From contig SCMY01000009.1 in NCBI GenBank assembly GCA_005502805.1, forward strand, positions 62,001-126,000: a stretch of DNA of 64,000 bases, written 5' to 3'. Every line of letters begins with the position of its first letter. The first letter of the stretch is position 1. The position numbers were made by a program, and so were the translations under genes. Positions 35,418 through 45,132 of this stretch are shown piece after piece. Origin of the DNA: Rhizobiales bacterium 2SD. Its GTDB lineage: Bacteria > Pseudomonadota > Alphaproteobacteria > Rhizobiales > Beijerinckiaceae. A model generated the notes under the pieces. It saw only the letters and a list, made by a program, of their open reading frames with translations. It did no database searches and was not told the DNA's origin.

Positions 35418-36610
35418 GCTGTCCGACGCAGTGAACTGCGCAGGCCGAGCGCCGTCAGCATGGCGAGCAGCGCCGCGGCGCCGACCAGCCCGGCCGCCGA
35501 AGGCCAGCCCAGCGCTTCGATGACGCCGCCGATCGCGACGGGACCGACAACCTGGCCGAGGTTGCTGCCCTGCATCATCAGGCCGACCACGACCGGCATC
35601 AGCCGTGCCGCCGGCGCGGCCAGCGGGGCGGAGGCGAGCAATGTCGCCGGGATCAGCCCACCCGCCGCGGCGAATAGAACACAGAGCAGGAAGGTCGCGG
35701 TATCCGGCAGCAAGCCGAGGAAGATGCCGATCCCGCACAGGCCCATGGCGAGGCTGGCGGCGATGATCAGCTTCACCCGCCCGACGCCGCGCGACAGCAA
35801 CAGGCCGGCGATGAGATTGCCGGCGATATTGCCGGCGGTCGCGAGCGCGCTGAGCAGGCCGGCCGTTGCCAGCGAGACCTGCATGCGCTGCATCAGCAAT
35901 ACAGGCAGGAAGCTGAACAGGGCGAAGAACATCAGCGCATAGAGCGCGAAGGTCAGCGCCAGCAGCAGCGGCCCGCGCGCGCTCAGCACCGCGCCGGCAT
36001 CACCAGCGAGGGCGATCCAGGAAGGCGTAGCGCCGCTGTCGGACCTCGGCACGATCAGCACCGTCAGCACGATCGCAATAACGGCGAGGACGCCGGTGAC
36101 CTGCCAGATCATACGCCAATCTGTCAGCCAGAGCCCGGCCAGCATCGCGAGCGCGATGCCGGTCGGCATGAAGCAGCTCCACACGGCCATGACGAGGTCG
36201 CGCCGATCCGAACTGGCGACGCGTTGGAGGATGGCCGGCCCGGCAATGATGATCAGCAGGAAGCCGAGCCCCTCGACGACGCGCGAGGCGAGCAGCATCG
36301 GAAAGCGTGGCGCCGCCGCGCCCAGGAAAGCGCCTACAGCGACAGCCAGCAGGCCGAGCAGAAGGACGCTTCGCGCCCCCAGCGCGACGGCGAGCGTGCC
36401 GACGGGGATGCCACCCACCATGCCGAGCACGGCGAAGATCGAGGCGAGCCAGCCAAGCGCAGCCAGGTCCAACCCGAACTCGGCCTGCACCAGCGGCATC
36501 GCGATCGCCGCCTTGCCGACCTGCAGCGCTGCGACGATACCGCTGGCGACGACCACGGAAACGGCAAGCCAGTCGGTCCTCGTGTCCTGCGTTGCGACGG
36601 CAGCCGTCAT
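35414..36610 (-). CDS. MFS transporter, CynX/NimT-like
   Basis: A 398-residue, about 12-helix major facilitator protein. The loop 2-3 motif GTLAVALGARSVLL, RVVEGLGFLLIIIAGP and FMPTGIALAM recall the CynX/NimT group (cyanate or 2-nitroimidazole exporters); the substrate is unknown. A LysR gene is divergent across 147 bp with a candidate operator, so regulation by it is likely. The end overlaps bluB by four bases. Confidence 0.85.
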   Translation of the reverse strand: MTAAVATQDTRTDWLAVSVVVASGIVAALQVGKAAIAMPLVQAEFGLDLAALGWLASIFAVLGMVGGIPVGTLAVALGARSVLLLGLLAVAVGAFLGAAAPRFPMLLASRVVEGLGFLLIIIAGPAILQRVASSDRRDLVMAVWSCFMPTGIALAMLAGLWLTDWRMIWQVTGVLAVIAIVLTVLIVPRSDSGATPSWIALAGDAGAVLSARGPLLLALTFALYALMFFALFSFLPVLLMQRMQVSLATAGLLSALATAGNIAGNLIAGLLLSRGVGRVKLIIAASLAMGLCGIGIFLGLLPDTATFLLCVLFAAAGGLIPATLLASAPLAAPAARLMPVVVGLMMQGSNLGQVVGPVAIGGVIEALGWPSAAGLVGAAALLAMLTALGLRSSLRRTA

Positions 36611-36698
36611 GAGCGCCAGCTCGCGACGACGATCTCTGCGGGGTGATCGGCCATGCTCGGTTCCTTGGATGGCGCTGCGGTGTCACCCGGAGATGCGG

Positions 36699-36727
36699 TT
36701 TCCAATCGATCTCGAAAAGTGAGATAA
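36699..36727 (+). promoter_or_regulatory. LysR box and candidate lysR promoter
   Basis: ATCTC-N7-GAGAT (36709-36725) contains the T-N11-A core typical of LysR regulators. It overlaps a possible promoter for the lysR gene, TTTCCA (36699-36704), 17 bp, GATAAT (36722-36727). This would allow autorepression and control of the divergent transporter. Confidence 0.5.
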
Positions 36728-36757
36728 TTGGCATCAAGTCGATCAAGGAAATCGATC

Positions 36758-37672
36758 ATGCTCGATGCGCTCACCCTGGACCAGATGCGGACCTTCATGG
36801 CTGTCGCCGAAGCCGGCAGCTTCCGCGCTGCGGCGACGCGGCTGTCACGAGCCCAGTCCGCCATCAGCCATGCCATCGCCAATCTGGAGACGCAGCTTGG
36901 TCTTTCCCTGTTCGACCGCTCCGGCCATCGCCCGGCCCTGACGGCGGAAGGCAAGGCCCTGCTCGCCGATATCAGGGAGGTGCTGTTGCGCGTCGGAGCC
37001 TTGAAGGCCCGCGCCCATGGCCTCAGCCGCGGCGTCGAGATCGAATTGTCACTGACGATCGACGTGCTGTTTCCCTCACCGCTGATCGGCGCCGCCCTTG
37101 CCGGCCTGCGCGAGCGCTACCCTTCGGTCTCGATCCGGCTCGCCATCGAGCCGCTCGGCGGGCCGATCGCCGCCTTGCTGGAGCGGCGCAGCGCGCTCGC
37201 CATCACCGTCGGCGAGAACTTTCGCGATCCGCGCATCGCGATCGAGGCGCTGACAGCGATCGAGATGATCGCCGTCGTCGCGGCGACGCATCCACTCGCC
37301 CAAGCCGGGGAGGGGCGCATGCTGACCCGCTCCGAGCTCGCCGCATACCTCCAGATCGTGCAGATCGACCCGACGCCGATCTCGGGTGCACAGGATTTCG
37401 GGGTGCTCTCGCCGCAGACCTGCCGCGTCACCGGGCAGGACACCAAGCATGCGATGATCCTGGCCGGCCTCGGCTGGGGCCGCTTGCCGAACTGGCTGAT
37501 CGAGCGCGATCTCGCCGAGGGCAGGCTGGTCCGGGTCGCGACGGGGGCGCTCGGCCGGAACGCGCAATTGCCGGCCGAAGCCTATCTCGCCCACCGCCTC
37601 GACGAGGCGATGGGCCCGGCCGCGCGCGCCTTCGCGGAGACGCTGGTGCGGCTTAGCGCGGAATACCACTAA
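36758..37672 (+). CDS. LysR-family transcriptional regulator
   Basis: A 304-residue regulator with an N-terminal winged helix-turn-helix (LDQMRTFMAVAEAGSFRAAA, SRAQSAISHAIANLETQLG, LFDRSG) and a periplasmic-binding-like effector domain from about residue 90. ATG 36758 has AAGGAA eight bases upstream. It probably controls the divergent MFS gene; the effector is unknown. A palindromic repeat follows its stop. Confidence 0.9.
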   Translation: MLDALTLDQMRTFMAVAEAGSFRAAATRLSRAQSAISHAIANLETQLGLSLFDRSGHRPALTAEGKALLADIREVLLRVGALKARAHGLSRGVEIELSLTIDVLFPSPLIGAALAGLRERYPSVSIRLAIEPLGGPIAALLERRSALAITVGENFRDPRIAIEALTAIEMIAVVAATHPLAQAGEGRMLTRSELAAYLQIVQIDPTPISGAQDFGVLSPQTCRVTGQDTKHAMILAGLGWGRLPNWLIERDLAEGRLVRVATGALGRNAQLPAEAYLAHRLDEAMGPAARAFAETLVRLSAEYH

Positions 37673-37682
37673 AAGAAGGCGT

Positions 37683-37828
37683 CGTCTTTCCGGGGCGCCG
37701 CGCAGCGGCGAGCCCGGAACCCATATCCGCAAGACAATAAAAAAAGGGCGGCATCGCTGCCGCCCTTGCGATCAGGCATCGTGTTCATGGGTTCCGGGCT
37801 CAGGCCTTTGGCCTGCCCCGGAAAGACG
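37683..37828. repeat. Palindromic interspersed repeat, CCGGGG family, copy B
   Basis: Same architecture as the element at 9634. Outer arms 37683-37695 and 37816-37828 pair over 13 bp. The side hairpins are 37696-37710 and 37801-37815 (CAGGCC-TTT-GGCCTG, intact here). Inner arms 37711-37724 and 37787-37800 pair over 14 bp. In the outer arms CGTCTTTCC replaces CGTCATTCC of copy A, with the matching change on the other arm, so pairing is kept. Confidence 0.85.
37737..37766 (-). terminator. Intrinsic terminator of scoAB inside the repeat
   Basis: On the minus strand, a GGGCGGC/GCCGCCC stem with a six-base loop (37746-37765) is followed by a run of seven T and then ATTG. It lies about 85 bp after the scoB stop, within the variable centre of the palindromic repeat. 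Confidence 0.85.
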
Positions 37829-37849
37829 GTGTGTTTCCTGTTCGAGGAA

Positions 37850-38503
37850 CTACAGCGCGACCTTGAACGGTGCTTCCGTCTTGGCCTTGATCTCGTCGAG
37901 GGTGACGCCCTCGGCGAGTTCGATCAGGGTCATGCCGCCGCCGTTCTCATCGATCGAGAACACGCCGAGATCGGTGATCACCATGTCGACGACGCCGGCG
38001 CCGGTCAGCGGCAAGTCGCAGGCCTTGAGCAGTTTCGGCGATTCCGAGCCGTCCTTATTCTTGGCGACGTGCTCCATCACCACCACGACCTTCTTGACGC
38101 CGGCGACGAGGTCCATGGCGCCGCCCATGCCCTTCACCATCTTGCCGGGGATCATCCAGTTGGCGAGGTCGCCATTCTCGGCGACCTGCATGGCGCCGAG
38201 GATGGAAAGGTCGATATGGCCGCCGCGGATCATGCCGAAGGAATCAGATGAGGAGAAATAGCTCGTCGTCGGCAGTTCGGTGATGGTCTGCTTGCCGGCA
38301 TTGATCAGGTCCGGGTCCTCCTCGCCCTCATAAGGGAAGGGGCCCATGCCGAGCATGCCGTTCTCCGACTGGAGCTGCACGCTCATGCCGTCGGGAATGT
38401 AGTTCGAGACGAGCGTCGGGATGCCGATGCCGAGATTGACGTAGAAGCCGTCCTTCAGCTCCTTGGCGGCGCGAGCGGCGATCTGTTCACGGGTCCAGGC
38501 CAT
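37850..38503 (-). CDS. scoB: 3-oxoacid CoA-transferase subunit B
   Basis: A 217-residue beta subunit transferring CoA between succinyl-CoA and acetoacetate (or 3-oxoadipate). The catalytic glutamate is E47 in QSENGMLGMG; NLGIGIPTLV and GAMDLVAGVKKV are hallmarks. A strong AAGGAGAT ribosome site precedes it, 15 bp after scoA. An intrinsic terminator ends the two-gene operon. Ketone body or beta-ketoadipate use cannot be separated by sequence alone. Confidence 0.92.
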   Translation of the reverse strand: MAWTREQIAARAAKELKDGFYVNLGIGIPTLVSNYIPDGMSVQLQSENGMLGMGPFPYEGEEDPDLINAGKQTITELPTTSYFSSSDSFGMIRGGHIDLSILGAMQVAENGDLANWMIPGKMVKGMGGAMDLVAGVKKVVVVMEHVAKNKDGSESPKLLKACDLPLTGAGVVDMVITDLGVFSIDENGGGMTLIELAEGVTLDEIKAKTEAPFKVAL

Positions 38504-38518
38504 GTGCTGATCTCCTTC

Positions 38519-39226
38519 TCAAGCCGTTTCGCGCTTGCGCACGGTGCGCTGCTCGATGCGCTTCACCGGATTGGCGACGTGCACGATGCGCTTCACGAAG
38601 ATGCCGGGGGTGTGGATCTGGTCGGGATCGATCTCGCCGGCCGGGACGAGATGCTCGACCTGGGCGATCGTCATGCGCGAGGCCGAGGCCATCATCGGAT
38701 TGAAGTTGCGCGCCGTCTTCCGGTAGACGAGGTTGCCCTCGGTATCGCCCTTCCAGGCATGGACGATCGAGATGTCGGCGAAAAGACCGCGCTCCATGAT
38801 GTAGCGCTCGCCGTCGAAGACGCGCTCTTCCTTGCCTTCGGCGATCAGCGTACCGACGCCGGTCTTGGTGAAGAAGGCCGGGATGCCGGCGCCGCCGGCG
38901 CGGATGCGCTCGGCCAGCGTGCCCTGCGGGTTGAATTCGAGCTCGAGCTGGCCGGAGAGATACTGCTCGGCGAAAAGCTTGTTCTCGCCGACATAGGACG
39001 AGATCATCTTCCTGATCTGCTTGGTTTCGAGCAGGATGCCGAGGCCTGCCCCATCGACGCCGGCATTGTTGGAGATGAAGGTCAGGTTTCTGGCGCCGGA
39101 ATCGCGGATCGCCTCGATCAGCGTGTCGGGAATGCCGCAGAGACCGAAACCGCCGGCCATGATGGTCATGCCATCCTTGACGACGCCGGCGAGCGCCGCG
39201 TTGGCGTCAGGAAAAACCTTCTTCAT
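38519..39226 (-). CDS. scoA: 3-oxoacid CoA-transferase subunit A
   Basis: A 235-residue alpha subunit partner of scoB. IMAGGFGLCGIPDTLI, LTFISNNAGVDGAGLG, FNPQGTLAERIRAGGAGIPAF and the YIMERGLFADISIVHAWKGD segment are typical. It is first in a two-gene operon; 184 bp separate it from the divergent coaBC and hold both promoters. Confidence 0.92.
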   Translation of the reverse strand: MKKVFPDANAALAGVVKDGMTIMAGGFGLCGIPDTLIEAIRDSGARNLTFISNNAGVDGAGLGILLETKQIRKMISSYVGENKLFAEQYLSGQLELEFNPQGTLAERIRAGGAGIPAFFTKTGVGTLIAEGKEERVFDGERYIMERGLFADISIVHAWKGDTEGNLVYRKTARNFNPMMASASRMTIAQVEHLVPAGEIDPDQIHTPGIFVKRIVHVANPVKRIEQRTVRKRETA

Positions 39227-39410
39227 CGGAATGCCTTCGTCGCTGGGTGGAGGGCCTCAAAAACAACTAGCCGAGCGCATGGTGCAGTTGCAACATGCGC
39301 CACTGACGCGCCCCTTGTGCGCCGATGCGCGGCGACGAGCCCTTCACCCCGGCACATGACAGCCCGGCCCGGCCGATGCTACCAAACGGCGCGCCCTGCC
39401 TTCCGGAGCC

Positions 39411-40685
39411 ATGCCCTTGTCCGCTTCCCGCTCCATCCTGCTGATCATCGGCGGCGGCATCGCCGCCTATAAGTGCCTGGAGCTGATCCGGCGCCTGAAG
39501 GATCACGGCATCGCCTGCCGCTGCATCCTGACCAAAGCGGGCGAGCAGTTCGTGACGCCGCTCGCGGTCTCCTCGCTTGCGGGCGAAAAATGCTTCACCG
39601 ACCTGTTCTCGCTGACGGACGAGGCCGATATTGGCCATATCGCCCTGTCGCGCTCGACCGATCTCCTGGTCGTGGCTCCCGCGACCGCCGACCTGATCGC
39701 CAAGATGGCGAACGGCCATGCCGACGACCTGGCCTCTACAGCGCTGCTGGCGACGGACAAACGCATCCTGATCGCCCCGGCGATGAACCCGAAGATGTGG
39801 GAGCACCCGGCCACACGGCGCAACATGGCGACGCTGCAGAAGGACGGCGTCCTCGTCGTTGGCCCCAATTCCGGCGCCATGGCCGAGCGCGGCGAGAGCG
39901 GCCCCGGCCGCATGGCCGAGCCACACGAGCTCCTTGCCGCGATCGAGACGGCCCTCGCCGGCGACAACAGGCAGACGCCCTCGATCGGCTTCCTCGGCCG
40001 CCTGCCCGGCGGCTCTCCCTCCGGACCGAAGCCGCTCGCGGGCAAGCGCGTGCTCGTCACCTCCGGGCCGACGCATGAGCCGATCGATCCGGTCCGCTAT
40101 ATCGCCAACCGCTCCTCCGGCAAGCAGGGCCATGCCATCGCCGCGGCCGCAGCGGCGGCGGGCGCGCAGGTGACACTGATCTCAGGTCCGGTGACCATTG
40201 CCGATCCGGCCGGGGTCAACACCGTCCATGTCGAGAGCGCCCGCGACATGCTGGCGGCAACCGAGGCCGCACTGCCGGCCGATATCGCGATCTTCGCCGC
40301 CGCCGTCGCCGACTGGCGCACCGCCGGTGCCGCCGGCCAGAAGATGAAGAAGGACGGCAAGGGTCCGCCGAGCCTTGCCCTGATCGAGAACCCCGACATC
40401 CTCGCCACCATCGCGGCGCGCGAGATCGACCGGCCGAACCTCGTCATCGGTTTCGCGGCCGAGACGCAGAACGTCGTCGACTATGCCCGCGCCAAGCTGG
40501 CGAAGAAGGGCTGCGACCTGATCGTGGCCAATGACGTCGGCGGCACCGGGGTGATGGGCGGCGACGCCAACACCGTCCACCTCGTCAGCACCGACAGCGT
40601 CGAGACCTGGCCGACCCTGCCCAAAGCGGAGGTGGCGACGCGCCTCGTCGCGCATTTCGCCGATCTGCTGGCGCATAAGGGCTGA
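39411..40685 (+). CDS. coaBC: Bifunctional phosphopantothenoylcysteine decarboxylase / phosphopantothenate-cysteine ligase
   Basis: A 424-residue coenzyme A biosynthesis enzyme. The N-terminal flavoprotein CoaC domain has GGGIAAYKCLELIRRLK, the histidine in DIGHIALSR, and PAMNPKMWEHPATRRN. The C-terminal CoaB domain from about residue 205 has VLVTSGPTHEPIDPVRYI, NRSSGKQG and AAVADWR. Seven bases separate it from dut, a pairing conserved in many bacteria. Confidence 0.95.
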   Translation: MPLSASRSILLIIGGGIAAYKCLELIRRLKDHGIACRCILTKAGEQFVTPLAVSSLAGEKCFTDLFSLTDEADIGHIALSRSTDLLVVAPATADLIAKMANGHADDLASTALLATDKRILIAPAMNPKMWEHPATRRNMATLQKDGVLVVGPNSGAMAERGESGPGRMAEPHELLAAIETALAGDNRQTPSIGFLGRLPGGSPSGPKPLAGKRVLVTSGPTHEPIDPVRYIANRSSGKQGHAIAAAAAAAGAQVTLISGPVTIADPAGVNTVHVESARDMLAATEAALPADIAIFAAAVADWRTAGAAGQKMKKDGKGPPSLALIENPDILATIAAREIDRPNLVIGFAAETQNVVDYARAKLAKKGCDLIVANDVGGTGVMGGDANTVHLVSTDSVETWPTLPKAEVATRLVAHFADLLAHKG

Positions 40686-40691
40686 CGGCCG

Positions 40692-41177
40692 ATGGCGACG
40701 CTCCGCATCCGGCGCCTGCCGCACGCCCACGACTTGCCGCTGCCGGCCTATGAGACCGCCGCCGCCGCCGGGCTCGACCTGCGCGCTGCCCTGCCCGACG
40801 GGCCCTTGCGACTGGAGCCCGGTGCGCGGCTGCTGGTGCCGACCGGGCTCGTGCTCGAACTGCCCGCGGGAACAGAAGGCCAGGTCAGGCCGCGCTCGGG
40901 CCTGGCGCTGCGCCATGGCGTCACCCTGCTCAACACGCCCGGCACGATCGACGCCGACTATCGCGGCGAGGTCGGGGTCATCCTGATCAATCACGGCCGG
41001 GAGGCCTTCACCGTCCAGCATGGCGACCGCATCGCCCAACTCGTGGTCGCGGCGGTGCTGCAGGTGGGAATCGTCGAGGCCACTGAACTCAGTGACACCG
41101 AACGCGGCGCCGGCGGCTTCGGCTCGACCGGGGTGAGCGATGCCGCCTTGCGGCGGGCGGCCGGAGGCAAGGCATGA
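40692..41177 (+). CDS. dut: dUTP diphosphatase
   Basis: A 161-residue trimeric dUTPase that hydrolyses dUTP to dUMP. All five motifs are visible: AGLDLRAALP, PRSGLALRHG, GTIDADYRGEVGVIL, GDRIAQLVV and RGAGGFGSTG. The stop overlaps the Rrf2 gene start in ATGA. Confidence 0.95.
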   Translation: MATLRIRRLPHAHDLPLPAYETAAAAGLDLRAALPDGPLRLEPGARLLVPTGLVLELPAGTEGQVRPRSGLALRHGVTLLNTPGTIDADYRGEVGVILINHGREAFTVQHGDRIAQLVVAAVLQVGIVEATELSDTERGAGGFGSTGVSDAALRRAAGGKA

Positions 41178-41626
41178 TCCAGCTCTCGCGCCGCAGCCTG
41201 CTCGCCATCACAGCCGTCGTCGACATCGCCCTGCACGCACGCCCTGCCCCGGTCGCGGCCAAGGCGCTGGCGGCGCGGCACGAACTGCCGCCGCGCCATC
41301 TCGAAACCGTATTGCAGGCGCTGGTCAGGGTCGGCATCCTCAAGGGCGTGCGCGGCCCGCGCGGCGGCTACGAGCTCGCAAGAGAACGCCGCCGCATCAC
41401 CGCCGGCGAGATCGTGCGCGCCGCCATGCAGGCCAATGCCGACGAAACCCTGCCGCCGCTGCCGCATTCCGCCCTGGTCGACGTCGTGATCGACCCGATG
41501 ATGCAGCAGGCCATGGAAGCCTGGCTTGCCAGGCTCGACGCCGTCACCGTCGCCGATCTCTGCCGGGAAGCGGAGGAACGGTCCGCCACGGGCAAATCGG
41601 CAATCGATACAGATTTTACGATCTGA
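41174..41626 (+). CDS. Rrf2-family transcriptional regulator
   Basis: A 150-residue winged-helix regulator (LSRRSLLAITAVVDIAL, LPPRHLETVLQALVRVGILKGVRGPRGGYELAR). The three cysteines that bind an Fe-S cluster in IscR/NsrR-type members are absent (the only cysteine is in LCREAEE), so it is more like CymR, which senses cysteine status through the CysK protein. It lies 92 bp upstream of cysK, which fits such a role; this is inference. It is coupled to dut by ATGA. Confidence 0.88.
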   Translation: MIQLSRRSLLAITAVVDIALHARPAPVAAKALAARHELPPRHLETVLQALVRVGILKGVRGPRGGYELARERRRITAGEIVRAAMQANADETLPPLPHSALVDVVIDPMMQQAMEAWLARLDAVTVADLCREAEERSATGKSAIDTDFTI

Positions 41627-41660
41627 TCTGTTTAATTCTTCATTCCTCGACAGATTCTGT
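41609..41660. promoter_or_regulatory. Candidate Rrf2 operator upstream of cysK
   Basis: ACAGAT-N11-ATCTGT (41609-41631) and the perfect 11-base palindrome ACAGATTCTGT (41650-41660) share the ACAGA half-site. They straddle the Rrf2 stop and lie in the only promoter-sized gap before cysK. Confidence 0.5.
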
Positions 41661-41718
41661 GATTTGATGCTAGGCTGACCATAGGTTCTCGTTTCGGATC
41701 ACCAGCAAGGAGGCCGCC

Positions 41719-42689
<971 letters not shown>

Positions 42690-42693
<4 letters not shown>

Positions 42694-43142
42694 TCCCAGC
42701 GAGCCTGCAGATCGTCCGGGTCGGCGAGGCCCTGCCGGACGACCTGCCTGCTCTTCAGGACGAAGCGGCGGCCGAAGGCTACCGCTTCGTCGAGGGCATC
42801 CTGGAGGAATGGGATGCCGGCCGCTATACGACAGGCGACGAGCGCAACACGCTGCTCGCCGTCTATTGCGAGGGCGTTCTGGCCGCGATCGGCGCGGTGA
42901 CGCCCGATCCCTATGATCCTGCGCCCGATCTCCTGCGCATCCGCCATGTCTATGTCCGGCCGGGGAACCGGCGCGAGGGCGTCGGCCGCGTCCTCGCCAG
43001 CGCCCTGATCCAGCAGGGCCTCGCGCTGGCGCCGCGGCTCTCGCTCAACGCTGCCGATGCCAGCGCATCCGCGTTCTGGGAGGCGATGGGTTTTCGGCCC
43101 GATAGCGGCGGCACCCGCCGCAGCCATCTGTTGGAACGCTGA
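42690..43142 (+). CDS. GNAT-family N-acetyltransferase
   Basis: A 150-residue acetyl-CoA-dependent transferase. The acetyl-CoA-binding segment IRHVYVRPGNRREGVGRVL and a GNAT C-terminal AFWEAMGF strand-helix are clear. The GTG start is coupled to cysK, but the substrate is unknown. Confidence 0.88.
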
Positions 43143-43147
43143 AAGAC

Positions 43148-43999
43148 TCAGCTTCGCAGCGTGATACGATTGCCCCAGGGGTCGACCGTTGAAGCGGCAT
43201 CGCCGCCGGATGCCGCCAGGCGTCGGCTCAGCGCCGCGTGGGCCTCATCATCGCGTGCGACAAGCTCGAAGCTCGACAGGCCAGCCTCGTTGTCCCGGCG
43301 CAGACCGGCGCCGCGGCTGTGCCAGGTATTGGTCGCGATGTGGTGGTGATAGCCGCCGGTCGCCATGAAGCTCGCGCCGGGATAATGCACCATCACCTCG
43401 AAGCCGAGCGCATCGCGATAGAAGTCCTCCGCCTGCGCGACATCGCCGACGCGCAGATGGATATGGCCCATCACCGTGCCCTCCGGCATGCCGGCATAGG
43501 CTTGCGGCTCGGCGTCGCGCAGCAGCGCGTCGAGATCGAGCCGCTCGGTCGCCATGGCGATGCGCCCACCATCGAGCCGCGGCCATTCGGGGCGGCTACG
43601 GTCGCGATAGATCTCGATGCCGTTGCCCTCGGGGTCGGAGAGATAGAGCGCCTCGCTGACGAGATGGTTCGAGGCGCCTTCCAGCCCCACACGCGTGTTC
43701 GCAGCATGCCGCAGCCAGTTGCCGAGATCGCGGCGCGAGGGCAGCAGAATGGCCATATGGAACAGGCCGGCGGCGGAAGACGGGTGCTGCGCACCGGCTT
43801 CCAGCTTGACCAGCGTCTCGCCGCCGGCACCGAGCACGGCATGGTCAGCATTCTGCTCGATCACCGAAAGCCCGATCGCATCGCGATAGAACGCCGTCAG
43901 CCCGGCAAGATCACGCACGCGTAAGGAGACCGCGCCGATATGGACGGGGGCGTCTAGCGCCTCATTGCGATTGGCCAACGTCTCTGTGGCTGCGGACAT
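43148..43999 (-). CDS. VOC-superfamily dioxygenase-like protein
   Basis: A 283-residue protein with two vicinal-oxygen-chelate domains (about 18-135 and 165-283). Candidate metal ligands are in GHIHLRVGD, GYHHHIATNTWHS and DPEGNGIEIYRD. The size and layout match CatE-type catechol 2,3-dioxygenases, but the substrate is not evident. GGAG precedes the start. Confidence 0.82.
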   Translation of the reverse strand: MSAATETLANRNEALDAPVHIGAVSLRVRDLAGLTAFYRDAIGLSVIEQNADHAVLGAGGETLVKLEAGAQHPSSAAGLFHMAILLPSRRDLGNWLRHAANTRVGLEGASNHLVSEALYLSDPEGNGIEIYRDRSRPEWPRLDGGRIAMATERLDLDALLRDAEPQAYAGMPEGTVMGHIHLRVGDVAQAEDFYRDALGFEVMVHYPGASFMATGGYHHHIATNTWHSRGAGLRRDNEAGLSSFELVARDDEAHAALSRRLAASGGDAASTVDPWGNRITLRS

Positions 44000-44156
44000 G
44001 GGGGTGCTCCAAACTTGCCGGCGGCAACGCCGCCTTCCGACAAGATGGGGCTTTCAACCGCGCTTGTCGCCCCTGGGCAGGGCAAGTCAGAGATTGCGCT
44101 AACGCAATGAAAAGGCACCGAGGCGCGGCACGACATGGCTTCTGCGAACCGACGCG

Positions 44157-44432
44157 TCAGTGCTGCTGTCTGAGCGCCACGACGAATTCCGCGACCGGAT
44201 GGATGTTCGGGGTCTCGCCCGCCAGGGCATCGAGCGCCTCGGCGATTTCAGCACAGTCTGTCGGCGTGAGCGCTCGCAGATTGGATGAAACCTTGTTGTA
44301 CGAAGCCGTCCCGCGGCTTGCGATCGAACGGTTGACCACGAAGGTCTCAACCGTCCCGTCCGAACGCTCGACGAAGAGGGCGAGCGAGCCGCCATCTGCT
44401 GCCGCAGCGCTGTCTGTCACCGCTTTGAACAT
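44157..44432 (-). CDS. Small unknown protein
   Basis: A 91-residue protein with no recognised family. It has a short N-terminal beta-like segment (SLALFVERSDGTVETFVVN) and helical ends. ATG 44432 with GGAGAG four bases upstream is preferred to a TTG at 44447. It follows engB by about 25 bp on the same strand and may share its transcript. Confidence 0.6.
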   Translation of the reverse strand: MFKAVTDSAAAADGGSLALFVERSDGTVETFVVNRSIASRGTASYNKVSSNLRALTPTDCAEIAEALDALAGETPNIHPVAEFVVALRQQH

Positions 44433-44457
44433 ACCGCTCTCCGGCAATCGCGGCGCG

Positions 44458-45123
44458 TTACGCCCGCTCCGCCAGCGCCCGCGCGATCGCCGCCCGGAAC
44501 TCGGGGATGCCGAGTCCCTTCTCGCTGGAGGTCAGCAGCACCTCGGGGAAGGCGGCAGGCCGGCGCTTGATCTTCGCGGCGGTCGCCTCGATCATCGCCT
44601 CCTGCTCGGATTTCTTGAGCGCATCGCCCTTGGTCAGGATCACCTGATAGGAGACGGCGGCCTTGTCGAGCGTTTCCAGCACGTCCCCGTCGACGTCCTT
44701 GAGGCCGTGGCGGGCGTCGATCAGCACGTAGACGCGCATCAGATTGGCGCGGCCGCGCAGATAATCGTGGATCAACTTAGTCCAGGCCGCGACCTTCTCC
44801 TTGCCGACGGCGGCAAAGCCATAGCCGGGCATGTCGACGATGGTCAGCCGCTCGTCATGGCCGACCTGGCGGAAGAAGTTGAGCTGCTGGGTGCGGCCCG
44901 GCGTGTGCGAGGTGCGCGCCAAAGCGTTGCGGCGGGTCAGCGCGTTGATCAGGCTCGACTTGCCGACATTGGAGCGGCCGGCGAAGGCGATCTCCTGCCC
45001 GACCATGGGTGGCAGGTCGTCGATGCGGGTCGAGGCCCAGACGAAGTCCCACGGCCCCTCGAAGAGTTTTCGGGCGGATTCGAGTTCGTCGTCGCTGAAG
45101 GGCGTGGTCTGATCTGAGGTCAT
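44458..45123 (-). CDS. engB: Ribosome biogenesis GTPase EngB/YsxC
   Basis: A 221-residue essential TRAFAC GTPase for large-subunit assembly. The G1 motif GRSNVGKS is at residues 49-56, with RTSHTPGRTQ (G2), DMPGYGFA (G3) and LTKGDAL (G4). It starts 9 bp after an acyltransferase gene, in the usual rpmH-rnpA-yidC neighbourhood. Confidence 0.94.
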   Translation of the reverse strand: MTSDQTTPFSDDELESARKLFEGPWDFVWASTRIDDLPPMVGQEIAFAGRSNVGKSSLINALTRRNALARTSHTPGRTQQLNFFRQVGHDERLTIVDMPGYGFAAVGKEKVAAWTKLIHDYLRGRANLMRVYVLIDARHGLKDVDGDVLETLDKAAVSYQVILTKGDALKKSEQEAMIEATAAKIKRRPAAFPEVLLTSSEKGLGIPEFRAAIARALAERA

Positions 45124-45132
45124 GGCCCCTGC

